Under the pieces are notes generated by a model. That model was not told the DNA's origin. It saw only the letters and a list, made by a program, of their open reading frames with translations, and did no database searches. Position numbers and translations under genes: made by a program. Shown piece by piece: positions 33,923 to 43,501 of a DNA stretch of 64,000 bases. Source of the DNA: Candidatus Faeciplasma pullistercoris (GTDB lineage Bacteria; Bacillota; Clostridia; Oscillospirales; Ruminococcaceae); the NCBI GenBank assembly GCA_018715525.1, contig DVLL01000001.1, positions 1 to 64,000 of the forward strand, given 5' to 3'. The first letter of the stretch is position 1, and each line of letters starts with the position of its first letter.

Positions 33923-34792
33923 ATGAAAAACGACATAAAGCGGATACTCTGGGACTACGCGCTAATATCTATCGGCTCGATTATTTTCGCGATAGCGATA
34001 GGGCTTTTTCTAGACCCTAACGGCATAGTTCCCGGAGGCTTTACCGGAATAGCGATGATAATCGGTCACTTTTTTCCGGGGCTTAAGACAGGCACTGTCG
34101 TGCTCATACTCAATGTCCCGATAATCGCGCTCGGCATCTGGAAGTTCGGCTTCAAATTTCTGTTTTCGACCATATATTCGATAGTTTTGTCCTCGCTTCT
34201 TATGAATTTTCTGGAGGCAAGGTTCGACCCATTGACTACAGACCCGCTTTTGTCCTGCGTTGCGGGAGGCTGCCTTATGGCGGTGGGACTGGAGCTCGTG
34301 CTCCTGCACGGAGCGACGACCGGCGGCACGGACATAATAGTAAAGCTGCTCAGGCTGAAATTCAGGGGTCTGTCCACCGGAACCATGTTTTTTGCCGTTG
34401 ACGGGATCGTGGTGCTCTGCGCGGCGGTAGTTTCCGGAAATATTGACGACGGACTCTATGCGGCGCTCTGCATAATAGTCTCCGCCACGGTAATAGACAG
34501 GATCATGAACGGAAGCAACGAGGCAAAGATGATTATTCTTGTCAGCGACAAGCATGAGGAGATAACCGGACGGCTGATGACCGAGCTGGACGCCGGAGTC
34601 ACGCTGTTAAACGGAACAGGAGCGTATTCCGGACAGGATAAGCGTGTCGTGCTCTGCGTCATAAAGAAATCGCTGGTCTCAAAGGCACTCAGGCTTATAA
34701 AAAATGTTGACAGCAGTTCGTTTGCCATAATCACCACCGCAAACGAGGTATTCGGCGAGGGCTACAAGCTCCACGGCGAAAGCGGCTTTTAA
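33923..34792 (+). CDS. YitT-family (DUF161/DUF2179) membrane protein
   Basis: 289 residues, ATG with AAGGAG upstream. Five to six hydrophobic segments in the first ~190 residues, with the family signatures DPNGIVPGGFTGIAMII and LLHGATTGGTDIIVKLL, and a C-terminal cytoplasmic DUF2179 domain (~200-285: GVTLLNGTGAYSGQDKRVVLCVI). Transport or sensing roles have been suggested for this family, but no substrate is established. Confidence 0.9.
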   Translation: MKNDIKRILWDYALISIGSIIFAIAIGLFLDPNGIVPGGFTGIAMIIGHFFPGLKTGTVVLILNVPIIALGIWKFGFKFLFSTIYSIVLSSLLMNFLEARFDPLTTDPLLSCVAGGCLMAVGLELVLLHGATTGGTDIIVKLLRLKFRGLSTGTMFFAVDGIVVLCAAVVSGNIDDGLYAALCIIVSATVIDRIMNGSNEAKMIILVSDKHEEITGRLMTELDAGVTLLNGTGAYSGQDKRVVLCVIKKSLVSKALRLIKNVDSSSFAIITTANEVFGEGYKLHGESGF

Positions 34793-34801
34793 GCGGCGGG
34801 C

Positions 34802-34858
34802 AGGACTTTTCCGCAAGGGACTCGCCTCGGGATGCGCCCGGCGAAAAGTCCTGTTTTT
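34802..34858 (+). terminator. Terminator after the YitT gene
   Basis: AGGACTTTTC pairs with GAAAAGTCCT, followed by GTTTTT. The DNA from here to 35055 has GC-rich short repeats (CTGCGCTGCCGCAGG) and no gene that I can support. Confidence 0.8.
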
Positions 34859-35055
34859 CATGCTTTTGCCAAGCCGGAGCCGCGCTGCCCGCGCATGAGC
34901 CTGCGCTGCCGCAGGCATACTATATAATAAGGTGCGGTGCGGACGTCGGCTTGGTTAAAAATTACAATAATTTCAGCGCCGTGAAAATGCTTAAAATTTC
35001 ACTATTTTTTGTCCTGAAAAGGGAATAACAGCTTTATACGCCGCGTTTTTGGGCA

Positions 35056-35104
35056 TAAAAAGCCCGCCGGACAGGCTAAAATCCTCGAAAGCCCGCCCGG
35101 CGGA
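35056..35104 (-). terminator. Terminator of the galactose mutarotase gene
   Basis: On the minus strand CCGCCGGG... pairs with a CCGGCGGGC stretch that runs into TTTTT, just past the stop at 35129. Confidence 0.7.
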
Positions 35105-35128
35105 CGTATGCGTGATTACCGACAGCCG

Positions 35129-36178
35129 TCAGCCCTGTACGGAAAAGCTGTACACGGTGACATGGTGGTATTTTTCCCCTGCTCTGAGCACCGGCTGCTC
35201 AAAGTTCCGGTGCTTCATGGCGTTGGGATAGAACTGTGTCTCAAGGCAAAGACCCGTCCTCTTCTCGATCGGCTTTCCTCCCTTGCCGTAGGGCGCGGTT
35301 CCGTCAAGGAAGTTTCCGCTGTAGAACTGTATTCCGGGGAGGTCTGAGTAGACGTCCATTACTATTCCGCTCTTTGCCGCCTTAAGGGTCGCGACCTGTC
35401 GCATGCCCTTGCCGTCAGGACAGAAGTTGTGGTCATATCCGCCAGCGAATATGAGCTGCTCGTACTTTTCTCCTATCCTCTCACCGATGGTGTGGAAGTC
35501 GGTAAAGTCAAGCGGAGTTCCCTCGACCTTGGCGACATATCCCGTGGGCAGGCATTCCGAGTTTCCGACGGTGAAATGGGTGGCGTTTATCTTGAGGGAA
35601 TGCTCAAGTATGCTTCCCGAAGCCTGACCGTCAAGGTTAAAGTAGCAGTGGTTGGTGAGGTTGCACAGGGTGTCGGCGTCGCTTTCCGCCTTGTAGTCGA
35701 TAATAAGGGCGTTGTCCTCCGTAAACGAGTATCTGACGGTGACGTCGAGGTTCCCCGGGAAGCCCTCCTCGCCGTCCTCGGAGCGATAGCTCAAAACAAG
35801 CGTCTCGCCGTCTGTTTCGCCATGCCAAAGCCGCTTGTCAAAGCCCTTCGGGCCGCTGTGGAGGTTGTTTCTTCCGTCGTTCTTGGCAAGCGTGTATACC
35901 TTTCTGCCGAGCTTGAATTTTGCGTCCTCCACTCTGTTGCCGTGGCGGCCGATAAGAGCGCCGATGTACTTGTCCTGGCTCACATAGCTGCCGAGGTCGT
36001 CATACCCCAGCGCCACGTCCACAAGCGCTCCCTCGCTGTCCGGGACGACTATAGAGCGAATGGCTCCGCCGAACTCGATTACCTCAAGATACGCGCCTTT
36101 TGAGTTGGTCAGCTTGTAGGAGTAGACCGGTTTGCCGCAGGAAAGGCTGCCGAACTGCTGTTTGGTGATGTTTGTCAT
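35129..36178 (-). CDS. galM: Galactose mutarotase (aldose 1-epimerase)
   Basis: 349 residues from ATG at 36178, with GAGGGAG upstream; 38 extra upstream codons in frame are non-coding. Family motifs: GRHGNRVEDAKFKL, NLHSGPKGFDKRLWH, LTNHCYFNLDGQ with the catalytic His, GGYDHNFC and the catalytic Glu region LCLETQFYPNAMKH. It interconverts the alpha and beta anomers of galactose or glucose. Monocistronic here, with its own terminator; no other galactose genes are nearby. Confidence 0.93.
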   Translation of the reverse strand: MTNITKQQFGSLSCGKPVYSYKLTNSKGAYLEVIEFGGAIRSIVVPDSEGALVDVALGYDDLGSYVSQDKYIGALIGRHGNRVEDAKFKLGRKVYTLAKNDGRNNLHSGPKGFDKRLWHGETDGETLVLSYRSEDGEEGFPGNLDVTVRYSFTEDNALIIDYKAESDADTLCNLTNHCYFNLDGQASGSILEHSLKINATHFTVGNSECLPTGYVAKVEGTPLDFTDFHTIGERIGEKYEQLIFAGGYDHNFCPDGKGMRQVATLKAAKSGIVMDVYSDLPGIQFYSGNFLDGTAPYGKGGKPIEKRTGLCLETQFYPNAMKHRNFEQPVLRAGEKYHHVTVYSFSVQG

Positions 36179-36318
36179 GAATAAAATCTCCCTCGAAAAC
36201 AAATTATTATATAGCTGCAATATTTGAGCAATGATAATTGTATTACAAGTGTAACACCACTGCGATAAAATTTCAACAAAAATTAAGGACATTTATTTAT
36301 TAAAAACTGATTTTTGTA

Positions 36319-36347
36319 TTTACAAAAGAAAATATTGGTGTTATAAT
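36319..36347 (+). promoter_or_regulatory. Promoter of the Fn3-repeat protein gene
   Basis: TTTACA, 17-nt spacer, TATAAT with an upstream TG (extended -10), 32 nt before the ATG. Confidence 0.75.
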
Positions 36348-36378
36348 GAGACTAACAAAATGAAAAGGAGTGTCAAAA

Positions 36379-39027
36379 ATGACTAAAAGAATTTTGGCAA
36401 TTGTTTTGGCAGTTGTTCTTGTAGTCACGTCGCTTGCAATTCCGACGTTTGCGGCGGACAACGGCGGCTTGCCTGCAATTAACAGCATTGCGCTTAACAA
36501 GAACGAAAATAATATTTCTGCGTCTTGGGATAAAGTCGATGGCGCAGACTATTACACCGTTCAGGTACTGAAGGACGGAAGTGCGTTCGGAAGTGTTGCC
36601 AGGGTTACATCCGCGTCCTACACAATTACACCGAACGGAGCAGGAACTTACTCTGTTCAGATAGCTGCTTATAAGGATAGCATAATGGTAGCAAGTGCAA
36701 CCGGCGGAAGTGCTGTCTGGAGCGTAACAACGAGCGGCTCGGGCAGCATAAACATGAGCGTTTCCGTTGGATCCAATATCGTGGTAAAATGGAAGGATAA
36801 CGGCTATTACACCGGCTATGTTGTCGAAGTCTTAAAGAAGGATAATTCCAAGTCTGTCGCATATGTTCCAAAGCAGGGATCCGGACAAGAACTTAGCTAC
36901 ATTTATACCGGTTCTTCGAGCGACGTAACAAAGATCAATATTTATCACGGTTCGTCAACTACTGATTATGTCAATCAGGTTCTCGGCACATGGACCAATA
37001 CCGGTTCTTCTACCGGCGGACAGACCGGCACTGTTACCGGCAACGGCATAAGTGCTACAATCTACGGCAGCTATGTGGTTGTCAGCTGGAACGCTGTTCC
37101 CAACGCGAGTTACTATCAGGTAATCTACAGGAACAGCACATCATCCAACTATGTTTCCTCACAGAAAATAACCGGCACCTCATATCAGTTCGGATACACC
37201 CCCGGTCTCTATTATGAGATCCGTGTGGCTGCATTTGTCAACGGATCGTGGAAGGAGTTCGGCTCCGCTATTATTAACGGCTCGTCCTCCGGAACGATCG
37301 GCAACACCGTAGTAGCAACCAGAAACAGCATGTGGGATACCAACGTCACCGTAAGATGGAACGGCAACGTAGGTTCGTACTTCGTTCAGTGCTATTCCAA
37401 CAACTCTTTGATCGGCACGGTGCCCACGAGCTATCCCTATGCTACTGTAACTAATCTCAATCCTTATACAACCTACACCTTTGTAGTTGTTAATGCGCAG
37501 ACTAATCAGCAGATAGGCTCAGCTACGCTTGCCGCGGGCGCTGTCTCCAGCACCGGCACAGGTACAGGCATAGGCACCGGCACCGGCGGTATCAGCGTTA
37601 CCAGAAGCGGCAACACCTCTGTGGTAACATGGCCCGCTGTTTCCGGAGCGTCAGGCTACTTTGTCAACCACAGGCGTATCACCAGCGTAAACTCTACTCA
37701 GTCGTTCGTAACGACTACTCAGTTTGTCACTAACGATTACAACGCAAACGAAAGCTGGACTGTAAGCATCCAGGCGATTGTCGGCTCCAGCCTTGTCACA
37801 GTAGGCACTGCCACCGTGACTCCGAGCGGAGTCGTTCAGGGCGGAACTACAACCGGCGGAAACGTAACTCAGGGCAACAACTGCACAGCTACCAGCTATG
37901 CTAACTACGCTGTCCTCAACTGGAACGCAACCGGCGCAGCTCCCTACACCGTAATCTACTACCTCAATAACGACTCCTCTCAGGGACAGGTTCGAAGCGG
38001 CATCTACACCACGTCTGTTCAGCTTCCGATAGCTAATTCTTACAGCTACACCGCTTATGTCTTCGCTACCGGCAGCAACTCTCCTATCGCGACTGTTTCC
38101 GTCAGAGCTCAGTCCGCCGGAACAGGAACAGGCAGCACCGACTACGACAAGACTCAGATAGTCAACCTTACCTTGACTCCTAAGAACGGCTGGACAACCA
38201 CCCTTTCGTGGGAGAAGAAGAGCAGCGCTCTTTCTTACCTCATAACCTATGGTCCTCTTGAGGGCTCGGCGGGCGAGCAGGGTCTGTCCTACACCAACAG
38301 CTTTGATCTCCCCTACGGTTCTTCAAAGGCATATCAGGCATATGTTTACGCTCTTACCTCTGACGGCAGAACCTCTTTGGTAGGATACGTCATCAACGTT
38401 CCCGGCACAACAGCTGAAGGCGGCAGCACTTCCGGTGATTCCGCCAAGGATTATCCCACCAGCTTCAAGGCGACATCAGGCAACGAGAAGGTAACACTTT
38501 CTTGGGACGCTGTTGAGGATGCAGGCAAGTACACCATTTACTACAGAAGAGCTACCTCTAACACATGGCTCAGGGCTGGTACGACCTCCAGAGTTGCAGT
38601 TAACATCACCGGTCTTGAAAACGGTATACGCTACGAGTTCAAGGTATCTGTAAACGGAAAGGATTCCGGAGTTGTTAAGATAGCTCCTTCCGCATCCAGC
38701 TCCACTACCGTTACAGCTCCTGATCCGGAGGGCGATGATGTAGTTATCAGCGATGAGATCAGGCTCACCTCCGTAACCAGCACATCCAGGGGAACGATCA
38801 CCGCTTCCTGGACTGCTGTATCCGGCGCTACCTCCTATGAGGTATATGTAGCTGAGGGCTCAAGCTCCACCTACAAGAAGAAGGGCGAGTACACCGGTAC
38901 AACTGCCGTAATCAGCGGTCTGACTTCCGGACAGAAGTACAAGGTAAGAATCCTTGTTAACCCTTACGAGGGCTCTAAGGCTTCCGCTCTTTCTAACTGC
39001 GAGTATATGCAGGTAACAGTAAAATAA
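36379..39027 (+). CDS. Secreted protein with about nine fibronectin type III-like repeats
   Basis: 882 residues from ATG at 36379, with AAAGGAG 8 nt upstream. Signal peptide: KRILAIVLAVVLVVTSLAIPTFA, with cleavage expected after TFA. The rest is a chain of beta-sandwich units of ~80-100 residues with recurring cores such as ISASWDKVDGADYYTVQVL, VVVSWNAVPNASYYQVIY, VTLSWDAVEDAGKYTIYY and ITASWTAVSGATSYEVYV, joined by Gly/Thr/Ser-rich linkers (STGTGTGIGTGTGG). No LPXTG motif, dockerin, SLH or membrane anchor is present, so it should be released or held non-covalently. No enzyme domain is seen; it may be a surface or matrix adhesin. Confidence 0.88.
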   Translation: MTKRILAIVLAVVLVVTSLAIPTFAADNGGLPAINSIALNKNENNISASWDKVDGADYYTVQVLKDGSAFGSVARVTSASYTITPNGAGTYSVQIAAYKDSIMVASATGGSAVWSVTTSGSGSINMSVSVGSNIVVKWKDNGYYTGYVVEVLKKDNSKSVAYVPKQGSGQELSYIYTGSSSDVTKINIYHGSSTTDYVNQVLGTWTNTGSSTGGQTGTVTGNGISATIYGSYVVVSWNAVPNASYYQVIYRNSTSSNYVSSQKITGTSYQFGYTPGLYYEIRVAAFVNGSWKEFGSAIINGSSSGTIGNTVVATRNSMWDTNVTVRWNGNVGSYFVQCYSNNSLIGTVPTSYPYATVTNLNPYTTYTFVVVNAQTNQQIGSATLAAGAVSSTGTGTGIGTGTGGISVTRSGNTSVVTWPAVSGASGYFVNHRRITSVNSTQSFVTTTQFVTNDYNANESWTVSIQAIVGSSLVTVGTATVTPSGVVQGGTTTGGNVTQGNNCTATSYANYAVLNWNATGAAPYTVIYYLNNDSSQGQVRSGIYTTSVQLPIANSYSYTAYVFATGSNSPIATVSVRAQSAGTGTGSTDYDKTQIVNLTLTPKNGWTTTLSWEKKSSALSYLITYGPLEGSAGEQGLSYTNSFDLPYGSSKAYQAYVYALTSDGRTSLVGYVINVPGTTAEGGSTSGDSAKDYPTSFKATSGNEKVTLSWDAVEDAGKYTIYYRRATSNTWLRAGTTSRVAVNITGLENGIRYEFKVSVNGKDSGVVKIAPSASSSTTVTAPDPEGDDVVISDEIRLTSVTSTSRGTITASWTAVSGATSYEVYVAEGSSSTYKKKGEYTGTTAVISGLTSGQKYKVRILVNPYEGSKASALSNCEYMQVTVK

Positions 39028-39049
39028 GGACACTCCTTAAAAATTGACG

Positions 39050-39085
39050 GATTCCCCCCTTCCGCTATGTCGGAAGGGGGGATTC
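39050..39085 (+). terminator. Terminator after the Fn3 gene
   Basis: Perfect 15-bp stem GATTCCCCCCTTCCG with its complement, 6-nt loop, weak T-run. Confidence 0.8.
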
Positions 39086-39133
39086 TCGCTTTAGGCACGC
39101 TTAAAAATATACCCGAAAAGATGTGCTAAGCAC

Positions 39134-39162
39134 TTGACTGTTTCAAATTACCGTGATAAAAT
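39134..39162 (+). promoter_or_regulatory. Promoter P1 of the RNA upstream of spo0A
   Basis: TTGACT, 17-nt spacer, TAAAAT. It shares the context CCGAAAA...GC..AG...CACTTGA with P2 at 39485, suggesting a duplicated promoter module. Confidence 0.65.
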
Positions 39163-39168
39163 ATACGC

Positions 39169-39456
39169 CGTGATTATTCGGCATAATATTAAATAATGTA
39201 CATAGGCTGTGCACCGGCAGGTTGTTGCTGCAATATTTTGCAAATTTGCGGCTTGGTCTGCATATTCTTATAAGGTTTGTCAGTATGCTTTGGTTTGCCG
39301 GAGCGCAGTCTCAAATTACAACCGGGTTTTTACCTCTTGAATTTCGAAGCGGCGGATTAGTTGTATAAAAACAGCTCTGAAGCACTTTTTTGATCGCTTT
39401 TTCCATATTTATGCAATTTTCGACACGCCGGTTGATAAATTCAACCGGTGTTTTTG
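39169..39456 (+). ncRNA. Candidate ~290-nt structured RNA upstream of spo0A
   Basis: Bounded by promoter P1 and a perfect terminator hairpin (CGCCGGTTGA / TCAACCGGTG, 39426-39450, then TTTTT). No convincing ORF. The 5' half folds as nested helices: CTGTGC 39207-39212 with GCGCAG 39303-39308; CCGGCA 39214-39219 with TGCCGG 39296-39301 (opposed single A at 39213 and 39302); GCTGCAA 39227-39233 with TTGCGGC 39246-39252; GCATA 39260-39264 with TATGC 39284-39288. It is not a class I recognise; it might be a 6S-like or riboswitch-type RNA, or the leader of spo0A. Confidence 0.55.
39417..39425 (-). promoter_or_regulatory. Spo0A-binding box (0A box)
   Basis: TGTCGAAAA on the minus strand matches the 0A-box core TGTCGAA. 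It lies between the two promoters upstream of spo0A, consistent with autoregulation. Confidence 0.55.
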
Positions 39457-39484
39457 TGTATCTATCCGAAAATGCGCAAGGCAC

Positions 39485-39513
39485 TTGATTAATGAATCCA
39501 ATTATGTTAAAAT
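39485..39513 (+). promoter_or_regulatory. Promoter P2, proximal spo0A promoter
   Basis: TTGATT, 17-nt spacer, TAAAAT, about 75 nt before the spo0A ATG. Confidence 0.65.
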
Positions 39514-39587
39514 ATGGAAAAAGGCTGATAGATTATTGAGTCAAACGCCTTAGATTATGTTAATATAATAGGATAAGGAGAATGTAC

Positions 39588-40370
39588 ATGACAAAAAAGC
39601 TGAAGATACTCATAGGTGACGATAGCGAGGAGTACGGTCAGAGATGCGCGCAGGAATTGCGCAGTATGGGATTTTTCTGCATCATAAGACCTAAAGACGG
39701 AGAGGTTATACTTGAGGCGATCAAGGATGAGGTGCCCGACGTAGTAGTCACTGACCTTTGGATGCCCAGATATGACGCCATTGAGCTTATACGCAGGACA
39801 AATAAGTCGGCGTCAAGCAAGCCAGTATTTATAGTGGCTGCTTCCTTCGACAATGAGTTTTCACTCCGTCAGGTGCTTCGCGAGGGCGCGGCGTACTGTA
39901 TGGTAAAGCCGTTTGATTTTCGGATGCTGGGCGACAGAATAAATCAGATCATGGGATATGATTTATTTGAGGAGCCTGCGCTTCCGTCGTCGGTTCACAA
40001 TACTGCTCCCGACCTCGAGGTCATAGTTACTGAAATGATCCATCAGCTTGGCGTTCCCGCGCATATCAAGGGCTACCATTATCTCAGAATGGCTATCATG
40101 TATTCGGTTCAGGATCCTGAGATGCTTGAGAGTGTTACAAAGCTGATGTATCCGACTGTCGCCAAGCAGTTTTCCACCACTCCATCAAGAGTTGAGCGTG
40201 CGATTCGCCACGCGATAGAGATTGCGTGGGACAGAGGAGACATTGACATACTTAATTCCTTCTTCGGATATACTGTAAACACGGGCAAGGGCAAGCCTAC
40301 AAATTCCGAGTTTATAGCTCTGATTGTCGATAAGATAAAGCTCAGATACAAAAAGACGGTTGCTGTTTGA
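39588..40370 (+). CDS. spo0A: Sporulation master regulator Spo0A
   Basis: 260 residues from ATG at 39588 (AAGGAG 7 nt upstream; an ATG two codons earlier is too close to the site). Receiver domain ~1-122: GDDSEE acidic pocket, phospho-acceptor Asp in VVVTDLWMPRYD, Lys in MVKPFDF. The C-terminal Spo0A domain is unmistakable: MIHQLGVPAHIKGYHYLR, LMYPTVAKQFSTTPSRVERAIRHAIEIAW, FFGYTVNTGKGKPTNSEFIALI. It is the phosphorylation-controlled switch for entry to sporulation. Within this window it stands alone, not beside spoIVB. Confidence 0.96.
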   Translation: MTKKLKILIGDDSEEYGQRCAQELRSMGFFCIIRPKDGEVILEAIKDEVPDVVVTDLWMPRYDAIELIRRTNKSASSKPVFIVAASFDNEFSLRQVLREGAAYCMVKPFDFRMLGDRINQIMGYDLFEEPALPSSVHNTAPDLEVIVTEMIHQLGVPAHIKGYHYLRMAIMYSVQDPEMLESVTKLMYPTVAKQFSTTPSRVERAIRHAIEIAWDRGDIDILNSFFGYTVNTGKGKPTNSEFIALIVDKIKLRYKKTVAV

Positions 40371-40613
40371 GCTCATAGTGAAGGAGAATATTTACGCTTA
40401 TGCCATAGCGCTCTCGGAATATTTTCGGGGGCGCATTTGTAATGTGAAATCAAGAAAGGTCTTAGCGTTATTAGCTGAAAAAATCGGCATGCAGCGGATA
40501 AAATTAAATATTTGGGCAATATACACTAATGACGACTGCATATATGGTGAAAAATGTACATCGGGCGGAAGATTTTTTTGTTATTAGGGTAGCTTTTTAT
40601 ATTTTGATTGTGC

Positions 40614-40705
40614 TATAATAACGTCAGAGAGTCGCTCTTGGCTCTGTTCATGGGGCAGAACATGCGGATTCAGGAACGATTGTTAATAGATAAATGTTTT
40701 ATCTA
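40614..40705 (+). promoter_or_regulatory. adhE promoter and leader hairpin
   Basis: -10 TATAAT at 40614-40619 (no good -35). The leader contains an 8-bp hairpin TAGATAAA/TTTATCTA (40687-40705). The rest of 40,371-40,756 shows no supported gene. Confidence 0.5.
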
Positions 40706-40756
40706 TAAAGGTCAGATTGAATTTTAGTCTTTAATTTTTCATTTATGGAGGTTAAC

Positions 40757-43462
40757 ATGACTGGTGAAAGAAAGAGTGTAGAAAGTGTCGAGAGACTCGA
40801 AGAAGTGATTGCGAGCGTAAGGGAGGCTCAGCGCAAGTACGCGACCTATACGCAGGAGCAGGTAGACAAGATTTTCCTTGCCGCCGCAACAGCAGCAAAC
40901 AAGCAGAGAATACCTCTTGCGAAGCTCGCGGTAGAGGAAACCGGAATGGGCGTAGTAGAGGATAAGGTCATCAAGAACAACTACGCATCCGAGTACATCT
41001 ACAATGCTTACAAGAACACCAAGACCTGCGGCGTAATCGAGGAGAACAAGGAGTACGGAATCAAGAAGGTAGCGGAGCCTATCGGCGTAATAGCTGCAGT
41101 AATCCCCACCACCAACCCGACCTCAACCGCCATATTTAAGTGCCTTATCGCACTCAAGACAAGAAACGCCATCATCATCAGCCCTCACCCCAGAGCAAAG
41201 AAGTGCACCATAGAGGCAGCGAAGATAGTTCTCGAGGCAGCTATCGAGGCAGGCGCTCCCGAGGGACTTATCGAGTGGATAGATGTTCCTTCCCTTGACA
41301 TGACCAACACCCTCATGAAGGAGGCGGATATCATCCTTGCTACCGGAGGACCCGGAATGGTAAAGGCTGCTTATTCCTCAGGCAAGCCCGCCCTCGGCGT
41401 CGGCGCAGGAAACACTCCCGCAATAATCGACGACACCGCAGACGTAATCCTTGCCGTAAACTCCATCATTCACTCCAAGACCTTCGACAACGGAATGATA
41501 TGCGCATCAGAGCAGTCGGTAATCGCGGTTGACAGCATATACGACGCCGTCAAGAGAGAGTTTGCCTACAGAGGCTGCTATTTCCTCAAGGGCGATGAGC
41601 TGGATAAGGTAAGAAAGACAATAATCATCAACGGCTCTGTTAATGCAAAGATAGTCGGTCAGCCCGCAGCCAAGATAGCCGAGATATGCGGAATTACAGT
41701 TCCCGAGGGAACAAAGATCCTCATCGGCGAGGTTGAGAGCGTTGACATAAGCGAGGAGTTCGCTCACGAGAAGCTTTCTCCTGTACTTGCTATGTACCAT
41801 GCTGCCGACTTTGAGGACGCTCTTTCCAAGGCAGAGCACCTTATTGCTGACGGCGGCTATGGACACACCTCGTCGGTTTACCTCAACGTAACCACCTGCC
41901 AGGACAAGATCCACGAGTTCTATGAGAGAATGAAGACCTGCAGAGTCCTCATCAACACACCCTCGTCTCAGGGCGGTATAGGCGACCTGTACAACTTCAA
42001 GCTTACTCCCTCGCTCACACTCGGCTGCGGCTCATGGGGCGGCAACTCGGTCAGCGAGAACGTAGGAGTAAAGCACCTTTTGAACATCAAGACGGTAGCC
42101 GAGAGGAGAGAGAATATGCTTTGGTTCAGAGCACCTGAGAAGGTATATATCAAGAAGGGCTGCCTGCCTGTAGCGCTTGACGAGCTCAAGACTGTAATGG
42201 GCAAGAAGAGAGCCTTCATAGTAACTGACAGCTTCCTGTATCAGAACGGCTACACCAAGCCGATAACAGACAAGCTTGACGAGATGGGAATAGTACACAC
42301 AACCTTCTTCGATGTAGCCCCCGATCCGACGCTCGCCAGCGCTAAGGCTGGAGCTGAGCAGATGAAGTCCTTTAAGCCCGACTGCATCATAGCTCTCGGC
42401 GGCGGAAGCGCTATGGACGCCGGCAAGATCATGTGGGTCCTTTACGAGCATCCCGAGGCTGACTTCATGGATATGGCGATGAGATTCATGGATATCCGCA
42501 AGAGAGTTTACACCTTCCCGAAGATGGGCGAAAAGGCTTACTTCATAGCTGTTCCCACATCTGCCGGTACCGGTTCAGAGGTAACTCCTTTCGCGGTCAT
42601 CACCGATGAGAAGAGCGGAGTCAAGTATCCTCTGGCTGATTATGAGCTTCTTCCCAACATGGCGATAATCGACACAGACTTCCATATGTCTGCTCCGAGG
42701 GGACTTACCGCTGCATCAGGTATCGACGCCGTTACCCACGCTCTCGAGGCATACGCTTCCATCATGGCTACCGACTACACCGACGGTCTTGCTATCCAGG
42801 CTCTCAAGAACATCTTCAAGTATCTCCCCGACGCGTATGACAACGGTCAGACCGACGCCATAGCGAGAGAGAAGATGGCGAACGCGGCTACCATGGCCGG
42901 TATGGCGTTTGCAAACGCGTTCCTCGGCGTATGCCACTCCATGGCTCATAAGCTCGGCGCGTTCCACCACCTGCCTCACGGCGTAGCCAACGCTCTTATG
43001 ATTGAAGAGGTCATCAGGTTCAACTCCTGCGAGACTCCCGCAAAGATGGGAACCTTCCCGCAGTATGATCACCCGCACGCAATGGCAAGATATGCCGAGA
43101 TTGCTGACGCTCTCGGACTCGGCGGAAACACCGATGAGGAGAAGGTAGAGGCTCTTATCGGCGCCGTCAACGCTCTCAAGGAGAGAGTCGGCATCAAGAA
43201 GACCATCAAGGATTACGGCATAGACGAGCAGGACTTCCTCGACAGGCTCGACGCGATGACCGAGCAGGCGTTCGACGACCAGTGCACAGGCGCTAACCCG
43301 AGATACCCGCTCATGAGCGAGATCAAGCAGATGTATCTCAACGCTTACTACGGAAAGCACTTCACCGAGAAGAAGATGCCTTATGTAGACGACGAGTTTG
43401 CCAGCGCCGACGCTGATGCCAGCAAGCAGGCATACGCAAAGTCAAAGAGCAAGAGAAAGTAA
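40757..43462 (+). CDS. adhE: Bifunctional acetaldehyde-CoA/alcohol dehydrogenase
   Basis: 901 residues from ATG at 40757 (GGAGG 5 nt upstream; an ATG at 40745 overlaps the site). N-terminal aldehyde dehydrogenase half (~1-440) with the catalytic Cys in DNGMICASEQS; C-terminal iron-dependent alcohol dehydrogenase half (~450-870) with NAD motif GGGSAMDAGKIMW and metal ligands in GIDAVTHALEAYAS and CHSMAHKLGAFHHLPHGVANALM. It reduces acetyl-CoA to ethanol in two steps, re-oxidising NADH during fermentation; AdhE forms spirosome filaments. Codon use is strongly biased, as in highly expressed genes. Confidence 0.96.
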   Translation: MTGERKSVESVERLEEVIASVREAQRKYATYTQEQVDKIFLAAATAANKQRIPLAKLAVEETGMGVVEDKVIKNNYASEYIYNAYKNTKTCGVIEENKEYGIKKVAEPIGVIAAVIPTTNPTSTAIFKCLIALKTRNAIIISPHPRAKKCTIEAAKIVLEAAIEAGAPEGLIEWIDVPSLDMTNTLMKEADIILATGGPGMVKAAYSSGKPALGVGAGNTPAIIDDTADVILAVNSIIHSKTFDNGMICASEQSVIAVDSIYDAVKREFAYRGCYFLKGDELDKVRKTIIINGSVNAKIVGQPAAKIAEICGITVPEGTKILIGEVESVDISEEFAHEKLSPVLAMYHAADFEDALSKAEHLIADGGYGHTSSVYLNVTTCQDKIHEFYERMKTCRVLINTPSSQGGIGDLYNFKLTPSLTLGCGSWGGNSVSENVGVKHLLNIKTVAERRENMLWFRAPEKVYIKKGCLPVALDELKTVMGKKRAFIVTDSFLYQNGYTKPITDKLDEMGIVHTTFFDVAPDPTLASAKAGAEQMKSFKPDCIIALGGGSAMDAGKIMWVLYEHPEADFMDMAMRFMDIRKRVYTFPKMGEKAYFIAVPTSAGTGSEVTPFAVITDEKSGVKYPLADYELLPNMAIIDTDFHMSAPRGLTAASGIDAVTHALEAYASIMATDYTDGLAIQALKNIFKYLPDAYDNGQTDAIAREKMANAATMAGMAFANAFLGVCHSMAHKLGAFHHLPHGVANALMIEEVIRFNSCETPAKMGTFPQYDHPHAMARYAEIADALGLGGNTDEEKVEALIGAVNALKERVGIKKTIKDYGIDEQDFLDRLDAMTEQAFDDQCTGANPRYPLMSEIKQMYLNAYYGKHFTEKKMPYVDDEFASADADASKQAYAKSKSKRK

Positions 43463-43501
43463 TCAAACGACATCAAAATATGAGGGAGGGTAATTAGTAA
43501 T

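Noticed and set aside
40360-40587. 75-codon frame after spo0A
   Set aside because: It begins inside spo0A, has no ribosome site and no recognisable features.
40680-40705. Rex operator before adhE
   Set aside because: TTGTTAAT gives one half-site but the matching TTAACAA half is missing; the visible feature is a hairpin instead.
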